A DNA stretch of 64,000 bases, taken from Flavobacterium psychrophilum. GTDB lineage: Bacteria; Bacteroidota; Bacteroidia; Flavobacteriales; Flavobacteriaceae. Position numbers and translations under genes: made by a program. A model generated the notes under the pieces. That model had not been told where the DNA came from and made no database searches. It saw only the letters and a list, made by a program, of their open reading frames with translations. Positions 1 to 8,363 of this stretch are shown in pieces. The stretch lies in the NCBI GenBank assembly GCA_945874225.1, contig CAMCFT010000007.1:62001-126000 (forward strand), in the 5' to 3' direction. Within the stretch, counting starts at the first letter, position 1; every line of letters begins with the position of its first letter.

Positions 1-697
1 TGGTAATACTAAAAATCAGTGATTCTGAATTCAAATTTTCGTGAATGACAACTTTGTCTTTTAAAGATAATTCTTTTAGAAAATTCATTTCAAAACTTTC
101 TATTTTTTGATTTAGAATCAATTCTGCATCAATAAAATCCATGCACCATTCCAGGTATTTCACGTTATTAACGTGATTTACGATGTCTAAATCCGAAAGA
201 GCAACGGTTTTCTCAAAGACCATTTCGGTTTCGTTATGGAGGTTGATTTTAGAAAAGGTTTTCTCAGTTGCTTTGTGTTCTGGATACAATTCAAAATGTT
301 TGAAAGGTAAAGCCAATGCTTCTGGTCGTCTAATTTCAGTATTAAAAACAGCCCAAAAAGTCTCGCAACCCACTATTTTATTTCCGTTGACATACATTTC
401 TAGAGCTCGCACTGAACGTGAATTTTCGAGTGTATTAATCCAGGTTTTTACCGTTATGATGTCTTTCCATTTAGGTAATTCAGTAATTTCAACACGCATT
501 CTGCTCAAAACCCAAGCTTGATTAAATTCCTGCATATCCGAAAAACTAATTCCACCCACTTCAGAATGAGCAGCAGCAGTTAATTGCAAAATATTACACA
601 AATCCGTGTATTTTAAAAAACCATTTGGCAAACATTGCGTAAAATTGATTTCCCAATCTTTGCTGAATATGGATGTGAAATTTGGTGAAATTTGCAT
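1..697 (-). CDS. Acyl-ACP thioesterase (FatA-like), 3' end cut by window edge
   Basis: The start is the ATG at 697; 232 codons are visible and the C-terminus lies outside the window. The enzyme would release fatty acids from acyl carrier protein in the cytoplasm. The protein looks like a double hot-dog fold. Near residues 168-184 it carries SDLDIVNHVNNVKYLEW, matching the conserved N-x-HVNN-x-x-Y segment of the second hot-dog domain in plant and bacterial acyl-ACP thioesterases (Asn174 and His175 are the expected catalytic residues). The first domain, residues 1-130, has the usual AHSE and FNQAWVLSRM segments. It sits 10 nt downstream of the next minus-strand gene, so it may be the last gene of that group. 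Family assignment is from motif memory; chain-length preference cannot be read from sequence. Confidence 0.85.
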   Translation of the reverse strand, partial: MQISPNFTSIFSKDWEINFTQCLPNGFLKYTDLCNILQLTAAAHSEVGGISFSDMQEFNQAWVLSRMRVEITELPKWKDIITVKTWINTLENSRSVRALEMYVNGNKIVGCETFWAVFNTEIRRPEALALPFKHFELYPEHKATEKTFSKINLHNETEMVFEKTVALSDLDIVNHVNNVKYLEWCMDFIDAELILNQKIESFEMNFLKELSLKDKVVIHENLNSESLIFSIT

Positions 698-707
698 TTT
701 GATTTAA

Positions 708-1313
708 TTAATCGTTAACGAATTTTAATTTTATTCCAAGATTTATTTGGAGCATTTTTGAATTATCGTAAAAAGAGATATATTCGGCAGCAGTTTTGAC
801 ATCATAATTTGTAGACACATAGCCTAATCCAGCAAAAGCTGAAATTGTTTTATCTAATTTATAATCAAGGTTGAAACCTATTCTAAAATCGTTTCCTGTT
901 TGATATCCAAAACTTCTATCACCAGACTTAAAATTTAATTTTACCGAACCGAAACCTAGATAAGGCTGCAAATATAATTCATTAGAAAGTTTGATTTCAT
1001 ATCCCAAGAGTCCGTATACAGAATTATATCGGCTACTTCCTATATTTCCAGCTTTGGTAACGTCTGTTATAGAATAGCTAATAAAATCATAGCCTATACC
1101 AAGTTTAAAATGTTGAACTTGGATAAAGTTTAAATTGGTACCTATCCCAATATGTGGTTTATTGGCTTTTGCCAAATAGTTTTCACCAAAGTTGTTAGGA
1201 ATTATGGCATAGATACTGAATTCTGGTTTAAAAGACAGGATACTTTTGGTTTTTTTTTCTTGCCCGTAAGATATATTTAGGCAGAATAAGATTAAGAGAA
1301 TATTGTATTTCAT
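708..1313 (-). CDS. Secreted outer-membrane beta-barrel protein
   Basis: 201 residues. Residues 1-18 form a signal peptide ending SYGQ. The rest alternates hydrophobic and polar residues with repeated aromatic turns (YGLLGYEIKL, YLQPYLGFGS, AFAGLGYVST) and ends in an even strand LGIKLKF, as in small 8-stranded OmpA/OmpW-like barrels with a C-terminal aromatic residue. The start is 2 nt after the stop of the upstream lipoprotein gene, so the two are very likely co-transcribed and may act together at the outer membrane. No ligand or enzymatic role is visible. Confidence 0.75.
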   Translation of the reverse strand: MKYNILLILFCLNISYGQEKKTKSILSFKPEFSIYAIIPNNFGENYLAKANKPHIGIGTNLNFIQVQHFKLGIGYDFISYSITDVTKAGNIGSSRYNSVYGLLGYEIKLSNELYLQPYLGFGSVKLNFKSGDRSFGYQTGNDFRIGFNLDYKLDKTISAFAGLGYVSTNYDVKTAAEYISFYDNSKMLQINLGIKLKFVND

Positions 1314-1315
1314 AA

Positions 1316-1978
1316 CTAGTAAGTAATGGTATAGGTTATAGCATCATTGTTTATAGGGATAGAAATGCTATGAATTGTTGGTGTGGCAGCATTTGAATAA
1401 TCAATGATGGTGTATTTTAATACAATGGTTTGATTTTTTACAACAGTATAATAGGTATTTAAATAATCAGAATTGTTTTGTAATGCATTTAAGTCAACTA
1501 GACTTTTTGCTTGTTTTCCTTCGATTTCTATATCTTTCAATTGCTTGTTTGTAGAAGTTTGATTTAAAATTAATCTTAGTGTAGTAATCGATTCGTTTTT
1601 GTATAACGTGATTTCATCTAAATTCAACTTGTAGTTTTCGAAATTATTTTTTGTAGCTATATATGTTTTACTTTGAAAATCACTTGCTTGATTGATTATA
1701 TCATTGATAGAAATGAAAATTTGATTTTCATTTTTAGGAGCAGGAAATATAAAAGTAAAATTTCCGCTTTGGTCGGATTTTCCAAAGGAAATCAAATCTG
1801 AGCTCGGTAAGATAAATCCTCCACCACTTATTGTAACTTCAATATCTTTGTCAGAAAGAGAATTGCCATTTTGGTCGATAATTTTCCCTGTAACCACCAT
1901 TTTAGTTTCTCCATCGTATTGGATTTCGCAAGAAGTTAACAAAAATAGAATGCAAAAGATAAGTGCTATTCGTTTCAT
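1316..1978 (-). CDS. Lipoprotein with a carboxypeptidase-regulatory-like (Ig-type) domain
   Basis: 220 residues. The N-terminus is a hydrophobic leader followed by the lipobox LTSC with Cys17, so it should be lipidated and held at the outer membrane. Residues about 27-85 read VTGKIIDQNGNSLSDKDIEV and later SDQSGNFTFIFPAP, the pattern of a carboxypeptidase-regulatory-like or CNA-B-type beta sandwich common in Bacteroidota surface proteins. The second half has no recognisable motif. It lies between miaA (47 nt upstream) and the barrel protein (2 nt downstream); the pairing with a barrel is typical of small envelope operons. The function is unknown. Confidence 0.7.
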   Translation of the reverse strand: MKRIALIFCILFLLTSCEIQYDGETKMVVTGKIIDQNGNSLSDKDIEVTISGGGFILPSSDLISFGKSDQSGNFTFIFPAPKNENQIFISINDIINQASDFQSKTYIATKNNFENYKLNLDEITLYKNESITTLRLILNQTSTNKQLKDIEIEGKQAKSLVDLNALQNNSDYLNTYYTVVKNQTIVLKYTIIDYSNAATPTIHSISIPINNDAITYTITY

Positions 1979-2025
1979 TTCAAATGAATTAAAGTTTGCT
2001 AAAGATGCTTATATTTATAAGATGT

Positions 2026-2925
2026 CTATTTTATTAATTTTATGTATTCGATTATGTTTTGTCTTTCCTCCAAATAATCAAACCATTTTGTATTTTCATT
2101 TCTTTTGAACCAAGTGAGTTGTCTTTTGGCAAATCGTCTGGTGTTTTTCTTGATTTCTTCTATGGCAAATTCCAATGAAATTTCATCTTTAAAATAACTA
2201 AATAATTCTCTGTAACCCACAGTTTGTAATGCATTTAGGTCTTTGTTAGGAAATAAATCTTTGGCTTCTGTCAATAAACCTTCATAGGCCATTATATCAA
2301 CTCGCTGGTTTATTCTGTTATAAATCACGCTTCTTTCGGCTTCCAAACCAATAAGAATAGGAGTGAAGTTTCGAGTGTTTTTCTTTTGATTTAAAAAAGA
2401 TGAATAGGGTTTTCCGGTACCGATACAAACTTCTAAAGCACGCATCATTCTTTGTGGATTTTCTTTAGCAACGACTGAAAAATAATCTGGATCACGTTTT
2501 TCTAACTCAGTTTGTAAATACGCAATCCCTAATTTTTCATAATTGGAAGTCACTTCTTCCCGAACCGAAGCTTCTATTTCAGGGAAATCGTCAAATCCTT
2601 TTAAAACTGCATCTACATATAATCCTGAACCGCCAACCATTACAACATAATTGTTGGTTAGAAATAATTCATCCAGTTTGGAAATAGCTTCTTTTTCAAA
2701 ATCGCCGACGGTATAATTCTCGAAAATAGATTTATTTTGGATAAAATGGTGTTGGGCTGCAGCCAATTCTTCGATAGAAGGAACTGCAGTTCCTATTTGC
2801 ATTTCCTTAAAAAATTGTCGGCTATCGCAAGAAATAATTTCGCAATTGAAATGTTGTGCCAAAGCGATGCTCAAGGATGTTTTTCCTATGGCTGTTGGTC
2901 CAACGATGGTGATTAAGTACTTCAT
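2026..2925 (-). CDS. miaA: tRNA dimethylallyltransferase MiaA
   Basis: 299 residues, the usual MiaA length. The enzyme transfers a dimethylallyl group to A37 of tRNAs that read codons starting with U. Visible motifs are the P-loop GPTAIGKT at residues 9-16, the substrate segment CDSRQFF followed by MQIGTAVPS, the internal NPQRMMRALEV segment, TVGYREL, and the C-terminal TRRFAKRQLTWFKRN. All are at their normal spacing, so the gene looks intact. The start ATG at 2925 is chosen because the P-loop follows directly. A member of the AGCCC repeat family lies just upstream. Confidence 0.96.
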   Translation of the reverse strand: MKYLITIVGPTAIGKTSLSIALAQHFNCEIISCDSRQFFKEMQIGTAVPSIEELAAAQHHFIQNKSIFENYTVGDFEKEAISKLDELFLTNNYVVMVGGSGLYVDAVLKGFDDFPEIEASVREEVTSNYEKLGIAYLQTELEKRDPDYFSVVAKENPQRMMRALEVCIGTGKPYSSFLNQKKNTRNFTPILIGLEAERSVIYNRINQRVDIMAYEGLLTEAKDLFPNKDLNALQTVGYRELFSYFKDEISLEFAIEEIKKNTRRFAKRQLTWFKRNENTKWFDYLEERQNIIEYIKLIK

Positions 2926-2931
2926 ATTTTT

Positions 2932-3075
2932 AGCCCAGATGGAAACGAAAACCCCACAGTCAGGAAAGTTAGTTTTTCTTGGTGTAAAAGAGCGACAAAG
3001 GAAGCTCCTTTTATGCCTTAGAAAAACAACTAGAATGACGAGGAGTTGTAGTGTACAGCTGGAAATAGCTTCTTA
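2932..3075. repeat. Dispersed flavobacterial intergenic repeat, copy A (AGCCC...GGAAATAGCT family)
   Basis: The segment opens with TTTTAGCCCAGATGGAAACG and closes with CAGCTGGAAATAGCTTCTTA. The same opening and closing blocks bracket segments at 28210-28279 and, reversed, at 56752-56836, while the centre differs in length and sequence. This copy fills the gap between the ion channel stop and the miaA start. I recognise the family as a common intergenic repeat of Flavobacterium genomes; its function is unknown. Confidence 0.7.
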
Positions 3076-3912
3076 TTAATATTCTTCTAATTTATGTCCA
3101 CAATGATAACAAAACTTTGCTTTTTCAGGATGGTCATCTGTTCCACAATTTTTGCACTTATTTTTATCTGGATTTGTTTTTTTATCGGTTGTTCTCGTAA
3201 ATTCAGCAGTTACAATTCCTGTGGGAACGGCGATGATTCCATAACCTAAAATCATCACTAACGAAGCGATGAATTGTCCTAATGGTGTTACGGGTGAAAT
3301 GTCGCCATAGCCTACGGTTGTTAGGGTGACGATTGTCCAATAAATACTCGTTGGAATGCTGGTGAAGCCATTTTCTTCACCTTCGACAACGTACATTACC
3401 GACCCGATAAGGATGGTGCTGATGAGTACAAAGTACAGAAAAACTGTTATTTTTCCCCTGCTGGCTTTTAAAGCTTTTACTAACTGAACGGATTGTCCGG
3501 TAAATTTTGGATGATTTAATATTTTGAATAATCGCAGTAATCTAAGGGCTCGAATGATAGAAAAAATCTTTGTTCCCAGAAAGAAAAAGGATAAATACAT
3601 TGGCAAAATAGAAATCAAATCGATAATTCCAAAGAAACTGAAAATGTATTTTAAAGGTTTTTCTGTGGTGATGATTCTCAATAGATATTCAACTGTAAAA
3701 AGGGCAGTTACAACCCATTCGAGAATAATGAGTTGTTGATGGTATTTTGCATCAAATCCTTTTACGGTTTCGAGCATTACGAAAAGGACGCTTAAAAGGA
3801 TTAACCCTAATAAAATGAGGTCAAATAGTCTTCCGGCTACAGTATTTGTACCATAAATTATGATATGGATTTTTTGCCGAATTGTGTTAATCTTTGATTT
3901 TATTTCATTCAT
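3076..3912 (-). CDS. Voltage-gated-type potassium (ion) channel with C-terminal zinc ribbon
   Basis: 278 residues. It has several membrane segments (about 28-46, 62-80, 88-112, 155-175 and 212-235), an S4-like stretch RALRLLRLFKIL at 121-132 with spaced arginines, a pore helix, and the selectivity filter TTVGYGD at 198-204 that marks K+ channels. One subunit would form a tetramer in the inner membrane. After the last membrane helix a charged linker leads to CKNC (253-256) and CYHC (268-271), a four-cysteine zinc-ribbon pattern that should lie in the cytoplasm. The zinc ribbon is an unusual addition and could act as an assembly or sensing module. It is separated from the exonuclease gene upstream by only 11 nt. 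Confidence 0.88.
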   Translation of the reverse strand: MNEIKSKINTIRQKIHIIIYGTNTVAGRLFDLILLGLILLSVLFVMLETVKGFDAKYHQQLIILEWVVTALFTVEYLLRIITTEKPLKYIFSFFGIIDLISILPMYLSFFFLGTKIFSIIRALRLLRLFKILNHPKFTGQSVQLVKALKASRGKITVFLYFVLISTILIGSVMYVVEGEENGFTSIPTSIYWTIVTLTTVGYGDISPVTPLGQFIASLVMILGYGIIAVPTGIVTAEFTRTTDKKTNPDKNKCKNCGTDDHPEKAKFCYHCGHKLEEY

Positions 3913-3923
3913 AAGAAATAAAG

Positions 3924-5285
3924 TTAAAAATTTACAATTTTAATTCCTTTGCTTTTTCGTAAATAACTTTGAATATTATTCCGAGTATCTCGATTACTTT
4001 GCATCGGGATTATAATGTTTCTTAAAATTTCAATGTTATTGATTTGGTAGTTTAAATCAAAGAAAGCATATCCTTTGTAAACTCCATTTTCAACAAAAAT
4101 AACACTGCGCTCAGTAATGGTGCGCCCTTTGTCTAAAATTGCCAAAGTCTTATTGTCAAACAAATTCTTGTCAATAAAAGTCTGGACACGTTCATTGTAT
4201 TCTATATGTGAAATTTTTCCAACGCAAGCACCGTCACATTCGTTTATGGTGTGTTGAAAACAATGTGTTTTAGTTTCGTATAAACCTGTTAATTTCTGGC
4301 ATAATTGATAATGTGAAGTAATTCGATACAAGGCGTCTTTTCCTTCCTGCATAGAAATATATGATTTTATTTCTTTTTTCCTGCCGTCGGCTTTTTGTAA
4401 TTTCAAATTTAAATACCCATTTGCATCTTTTTCGGGGTAAATTGCCCAAGAAAAGTTGCTTTTTGGTGACATTCGGTTATAAATGGGTCTGTTAATTTTG
4501 ATTTCTTCGGATTCTTTCAAAAGCGCAATCAATTCGCTTCCAGTTTCTTCATAGGTTACTGTGAAAACTTCATTTTGGATTTTCTTGGCACTTCGTGTAA
4601 TTCCTGTAAAATGCTGATTAACTCGTTTTTTGATGTTTTTGCTTTTGCCAATAAAAATCAGGCTTCCATCTTCTCTATGAATGTAGTAAATTCCAATTTT
4701 TGAAGGTAAACTTTCTACAATATCCATCAATTTTGGAGAAATTCCTTTTTGAACTTCAAAAGTGATGAGTTCTTTAACAATCTCTTTATTTAGATCTTTA
4801 TCCAAAAGCATTTTGAATAATTTTACTGTTGCCATCGCATCACCACTGGCACGATGTCTGTCCGCCATTGGAATTCCCAAGGCCCGAACCAATTTTCCTA
4901 AACTGTGTGAGGGTTGTTCAGGTAATAATTTTTTGGATAATTCTACTGTGCAAAGGGTTTTTACATTAAAATCATAACCTAAACGGCGAAATTCAGTGCG
5001 TAAAATTCTGTAATCAAAAGATGCGTTATGGGCAACTAGTACACAATCATTGGTCATTTCGATAATACGTTTTGCCACTTCAAAAAACTTTGGAGCTGAG
5101 CGCAACATTGCGTTATTTATTCCAGTTAATTTTACAACAAAGGGCTGAATGGGGATTTCTGGATTAACCAAACTGATAAATTGATCCACGATTTCGTGAC
5201 CGTCAAATTTATAAATGGCAATTTCCGTAATTCCTTCTTCGTTGAATTGTCCTCCGGTAGTTTCTATGTCAAGTATTGCGTACAA
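3924..5285 (-). CDS. DnaQ-like 3'-5' exonuclease fused to a GIY-YIG nuclease domain
   Basis: 453 residues. The N-terminal 165 residues are a DEDD exonuclease: AILDIETTGG with Asp6 and Glu8, NASFDYRIL (ExoII) and HRASGDA (ExoIII). A GIY-YIG endonuclease domain follows at about 195-275, with GIYYIH and FIGKSKNIKKRV. The remaining half contains C-x-H and CDGACVGK, similar to the cysteine segment of UvrC and Cho N-terminal regions. The protein therefore joins a proofreading-type exonuclease to the incision module of nucleotide excision repair and is probably a DNA repair factor. The same architecture is known in Bacteroidota and some Actinobacteria, annotated as DNA polymerase III epsilon-like. 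It is intact. Confidence 0.88.
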   Translation of the reverse strand: MYAILDIETTGGQFNEEGITEIAIYKFDGHEIVDQFISLVNPEIPIQPFVVKLTGINNAMLRSAPKFFEVAKRIIEMTNDCVLVAHNASFDYRILRTEFRRLGYDFNVKTLCTVELSKKLLPEQPSHSLGKLVRALGIPMADRHRASGDAMATVKLFKMLLDKDLNKEIVKELITFEVQKGISPKLMDIVESLPSKIGIYYIHREDGSLIFIGKSKNIKKRVNQHFTGITRSAKKIQNEVFTVTYEETGSELIALLKESEEIKINRPIYNRMSPKSNFSWAIYPEKDANGYLNLKLQKADGRKKEIKSYISMQEGKDALYRITSHYQLCQKLTGLYETKTHCFQHTINECDGACVGKISHIEYNERVQTFIDKNLFDNKTLAILDKGRTITERSVIFVENGVYKGYAFFDLNYQINNIEILRNIIIPMQSNRDTRNNIQSYLRKSKGIKIVNF

Positions 5286-5361
5286 AATAAGTGTTCAGTG
5301 TTCAGTTTTTAGTGTCAGATATCAAATCTGAATTCAAAAATCGTTAATCTTAAATCAAAAA

Positions 5362-6099
5362 TCAAATTCGTCCTCCAAATATACTACTTCCTATCCGAAC
5401 CATCGTGCTTCCGCATTCAATTGCGAGTTGATAATCGCCGGACATTCCCATTGATAATGTAGAGACGCACTGCAGTGCGTCTCTACAGGGTGCGTCTCTA
5501 CGGGGTGCGTCTCTACGGGGTGCGTCTCTACAGGGTGCGTCTCTAAGGGGTGCGTCTCTATGTAATTGTAATTTATCAAAAATAGATTTCAAATGATTGA
5601 ATTCTTTTCTAATTTGTTCTTGATTTTCAGTAAAAGTTGCCATTCCCATTAACCCAACGATTCGAATGTTTTTCATTTCTTTAAATGCCGCTGAAGACAG
5701 AATCTCGTTGAGTTCTTCTTCGTCGAGACCAAACTTAGTTTCTTCTTCGGCAATATGTATTTGCAATAAACAATCTATGATTCTATTATTCTTTTTTGCT
5801 TGTTTGTTGATTTCTTCCAATAATTTTAAACTATCAACACCGTGAATTAAGCTCACAAATTGTGCCATAAATTTGACCTTATTCGTCTGAACGTGACCAA
5901 TCATATGCCATTGAATGTCTTTTGGCATTTGTTCCCATTTCTCAGCCATTTCCTGGATTTTGTTTTCACCAAAAATGCGCTGACCAGCATCATAGGCTTC
6001 CATCAAATCAGAAACGGGTTTGGTTTTTGAAACGGCAACAAGCGTTACATTTTCAGGTAAAGTGGATTTTATGTTAAGGAGGTTCTGTTTTATTGACAT
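5362..6099 (-). CDS. YggS-family PLP homeostasis protein with a repeat-derived insertion
   Basis: 245 residues. YggS/PROSC proteins bind pyridoxal phosphate and buffer B6 vitamers. The PLP lysine is Lys25 in AVSKTKP; GENK, WHMIGHVQTNK, VGLMGMA and the C-terminal LSMGMSGDY...GSTMVRIG are all in place. Between residues 180 and 212 the chain is RDAPL/RDAPC/RDAPR-type units, six tandem 5-residue blocks encoded by a 15-bp repeat. Without this block the length would be about 214, near the family norm. The insertion sits in the variable linker before LSMGMS, so the fold is probably kept and the gene probably works. Twenty-one nt separate it from the DUF1015 gene upstream. Confidence 0.9.
   Translation of the reverse strand: MSIKQNLLNIKSTLPENVTLVAVSKTKPVSDLMEAYDAGQRIFGENKIQEMAEKWEQMPKDIQWHMIGHVQTNKVKFMAQFVSLIHGVDSLKLLEEINKQAKKNNRIIDCLLQIHIAEEETKFGLDEEELNEILSSAAFKEMKNIRIVGLMGMATFTENQEQIRKEFNHLKSIFDKLQLHRDAPLRDAPCRDAPRRDAPRRDAPCRDALQCVSTLSMGMSGDYQLAIECGSTMVRIGSSIFGGRI
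5459..5560. repeat. Tandem 15-bp repeat with a 28-bp palindrome, inside yggS
   Basis: It begins with a perfect palindrome at 5459-5486 (GTAGAGACGCAC, TGCA, GTGCGTCTCTAC). Five further copies of the unit GGGTGCGTCTCTAC plus one base follow, each 15 bp, up to 5560. Because 15 is a multiple of three and no stop arises, the block is read through as part of YggS. The GTAGAGACGCA palindrome is a repeat I know from intergenic regions of several bacterial phyla. Confidence 0.92.
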
Positions 6100-6120
6100 T
6101 GTTTATTTTTATTAAAAAAT

Positions 6121-7341
6121 CTAAAGTTCATAAATCACTAATCCATTTCTGAATTTTGGTTCTATATAAGTGCTTTTTGGCGGCATAATTAAGTTAGAAT
6201 CTGCTAAATCTTTTATCTCATGGATGTTTGAAGGGAACATTAAAAAACCAACCTGAAACTCACCATCATCAATTCTTTGTTTTATTTCGGTGATTGCTTG
6301 CTTTCCAGAGATGTATTCAATACGCTCATCATTGCGAAGATCCTCGATATCTAGTATTGGTAAAAGTACATTTTTATATAGAATTTGTGTATCCAAACAA
6401 TCTAAAGCATTTTTGAAAGTAAAATTTTCTGTTTTTAATTCCAAACAGTAAAATTCAGTATCAAGATACATTCCGATTTGGTATTTTTGAGAAGGCTGAA
6501 ATGGTTTTTGCTTCCAATTTTTCACAACGAAATTTTTATTTAACTCCTTTAAAAAATTTTCTTTCGACAGACCATTTAAATCTTTCACTAATCGATTGTA
6601 TTCATATATTTTGACGTTGTTTTCCGAAATCAAATAGCTTAAAATATAGTTTTTGGCAGTATTTTCCGCATTATCATTTTCTTCGGACAGTAATTTTATT
6701 GCTTCCGTTCGATGATGACCATCAGCAATATAGAGATTTTCTGTTTTCTTGAAAATGTTTTGTATCCAATCAATTTCCAGAGCATCATCAATTTTCCACA
6801 AATAATGTGTTTCTTTTTTTGTGGTTGAAAACTCAAAATCAGCTAATTTTTGAGTACAATTGTTTAGCCAGTTTTCTATGGATTTGTTGGCCGGATAAGT
6901 CATTAAAACCGGCTCTGTGTTAAACTCTGAATACTTCATATATTCTTTGAGCAAACGAACTCTAAAAGCAATAATGCCTTCGTGTTTTTTGATGATATTA
7001 TTGCGATAATCATCAACGCTGGTTCCAACAATAATTCCGGTATAGGATTGCGTTTTGTTCACAATTTTATGAATGTAAATGGCAGGTTTTTTGTCTTTAA
7101 CCAAAATAATTTCGTTCTTAAATTCCTGATATTTTTGAGATACCTGTTTGTACCTTTTTTCGAAAGAAACGCTTTCCTGATTGGTATATGCGGGTTTTAA
7201 AATATGTAAAAAGGACAAAGGGTTGAAGTCTAATTGGGCAGCTAACTCTGCATTTACATATTCATCATAAGAACGGCACGTTACTAAACATACTTTATCA
7301 CGAGTAGGTCTTACTGCTTTGAAAGGAACTATTTTGGCCAT
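6121..7341 (-). CDS. DUF1015 family protein
   Basis: 406 residues, close to full length for DUF1015. The family signature ADGHHR is at residues 206-211, followed by TEAIKLL. The DGHHR segment resembles the ParB/Srx-type nucleotide-binding loop, and some relatives are free-serine kinases, but activity has not been shown for this branch to my knowledge. In many Bacteroidota the gene lies beside serine biosynthesis genes; here it lies between yggS and the 3-hydroxyacyl-CoA dehydrogenase gene, so context gives no direct help. No signal peptide or membrane segment is present, so it should be cytoplasmic. Confidence 0.85.
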   Translation of the reverse strand: MAKIVPFKAVRPTRDKVCLVTCRSYDEYVNAELAAQLDFNPLSFLHILKPAYTNQESVSFEKRYKQVSQKYQEFKNEIILVKDKKPAIYIHKIVNKTQSYTGIIVGTSVDDYRNNIIKKHEGIIAFRVRLLKEYMKYSEFNTEPVLMTYPANKSIENWLNNCTQKLADFEFSTTKKETHYLWKIDDALEIDWIQNIFKKTENLYIADGHHRTEAIKLLSEENDNAENTAKNYILSYLISENNVKIYEYNRLVKDLNGLSKENFLKELNKNFVVKNWKQKPFQPSQKYQIGMYLDTEFYCLELKTENFTFKNALDCLDTQILYKNVLLPILDIEDLRNDERIEYISGKQAITEIKQRIDDGEFQVGFLMFPSNIHEIKDLADSNLIMPPKSTYIEPKFRNGLVIYEL

Positions 7342-7418
7342 TTTATTAGTGTTTTTGTATTAATATCGAAATTCAGAAGTATAAGAAATAGTAACTCTTA
7401 AATTTCTACTTACCAAAA

Positions 7419-8306
7419 CTATATAAACTGTTTCGAAATTTTCTCTGCTTTTTTACTTTCGCTATAATCATAAAAACCTTCACCAGATTTCACGCCCAGT
7501 TTTCCGGCACGAACCATATTTACTAATAATGGACAAGGAGCATATTTTGGATTTTTGAAACCTTCATACATCACATTTAAAATCGCCAAGCAAACGTCAA
7601 GCCCAATAAAATCAGCTAATTGCAAAGGTCCCATAGGATGTCCCATTCCAAGTTTCATTACGGTATCGACTTCATAAACGCCTGCTACTTTGTTGTATAA
7701 TGTTTCGATGGCTTCGTTTATCATTGGCATCAAAATTCTGTTGGCAACAAAACCAGGATAATCATTCACTTCAACTGGAGTTTTGCCCAGTTTTTCAGAT
7801 AAATCCATAATAATTTTTGACACTTCATCGCTTGTGTTGTAACCACGAATAATTTCGACCAATTTCATAATTGGTACCGGATTCATAAAGTGCATTCCGA
7901 TAACGCGTTCCGGATGAGTTACCACTGCGCCAATTTGTGTAATAGAAATTGAAGAAGTATTCGTTGCTAAAATAGTATTATGCGAACAAGCTTCATTCAA
8001 TTGTTTGAAAATGTTAAGTTTCAATTCTACATTTTCGGTGGCAGCTTCAACAACCAAATCTACTCCAACAACACCATCTTTAATATCAGTATAAGTGATG
8101 ATATTGCTAATGGTTTTGAATTTATCTTCTTCGGTGATGGTTCCTTTTGCAACCATTCTGTCCAAATTTGAGGCAATTGTAGCCATTCCTTTATCTAATG
8201 ATTTTTCGGAAACATCGATTAATTTTACGGCAAAACCACTTTGTGCAAAAGTATGCGCAATTCCGTTACCCATTGTTCCTGCTCCGATTACTGCTATTAT
8301 TTTCAT
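7419..8306 (-). CDS. hbd: 3-hydroxybutyryl-CoA dehydrogenase
   Basis: 295 residues. The N-terminal Rossmann fold has VIGAGTMGNGIAHTFA at 6-21, binding NAD(P). The catalytic region shows GMHFMNPVPIMKLVEII, containing the His and Glu of the family, and the C-terminal domain has NDYPGFVANRILMPMINEA and GMGHPMGPLQLADFIGLD, all canonical. It interconverts acetoacetyl-CoA and 3-hydroxybutyryl-CoA in fatty acid or short-chain acyl-CoA metabolism. Length and spacing are normal for the single-domain enzyme. No thiolase or crotonase gene is adjacent, so the pathway cannot be fixed from the window. Confidence 0.94.
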   Translation of the reverse strand: MKIIAVIGAGTMGNGIAHTFAQSGFAVKLIDVSEKSLDKGMATIASNLDRMVAKGTITEEDKFKTISNIITYTDIKDGVVGVDLVVEAATENVELKLNIFKQLNEACSHNTILATNTSSISITQIGAVVTHPERVIGMHFMNPVPIMKLVEIIRGYNTSDEVSKIIMDLSEKLGKTPVEVNDYPGFVANRILMPMINEAIETLYNKVAGVYEVDTVMKLGMGHPMGPLQLADFIGLDVCLAILNVMYEGFKNPKYAPCPLLVNMVRAGKLGVKSGEGFYDYSESKKAEKISKQFI

Positions 8307-8307
8307 A

Positions 8308-8335
8308 TTAAGCCCCCTAACCCCCGAAGGGGGAA
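8308..8335. repeat. Palindromic CCCC-rich repeat
   Basis: The sequence CCCCCTAACCCCCGAAGGGGG folds on itself through CCCCC/GGGGG. It belongs to the same loose family as 11826-11859, 35306-35337 and 35388-35419. It lies between the restriction-modification pair and hbd on the minus strand, where it could also act as a weak hairpin. Confidence 0.6.
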
Positions 8336-8363
8336 TTCCTATTAGAGGTAAATAGGATTTTAA

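Noticed and set aside
183..521. Plus-strand frame of 112 codons
   Set aside because: It lies opposite the acyl-ACP thioesterase, whose motifs are clear; it has no family likeness.
5459..5560. CRISPR array
   Set aside because: The units are tandem without unique spacers and lie inside a gene.
5391..5579. Frame reading the 15-bp repeat as THPVE units
   Set aside because: It is the YggS repeat in another frame, lacking any conserved part.
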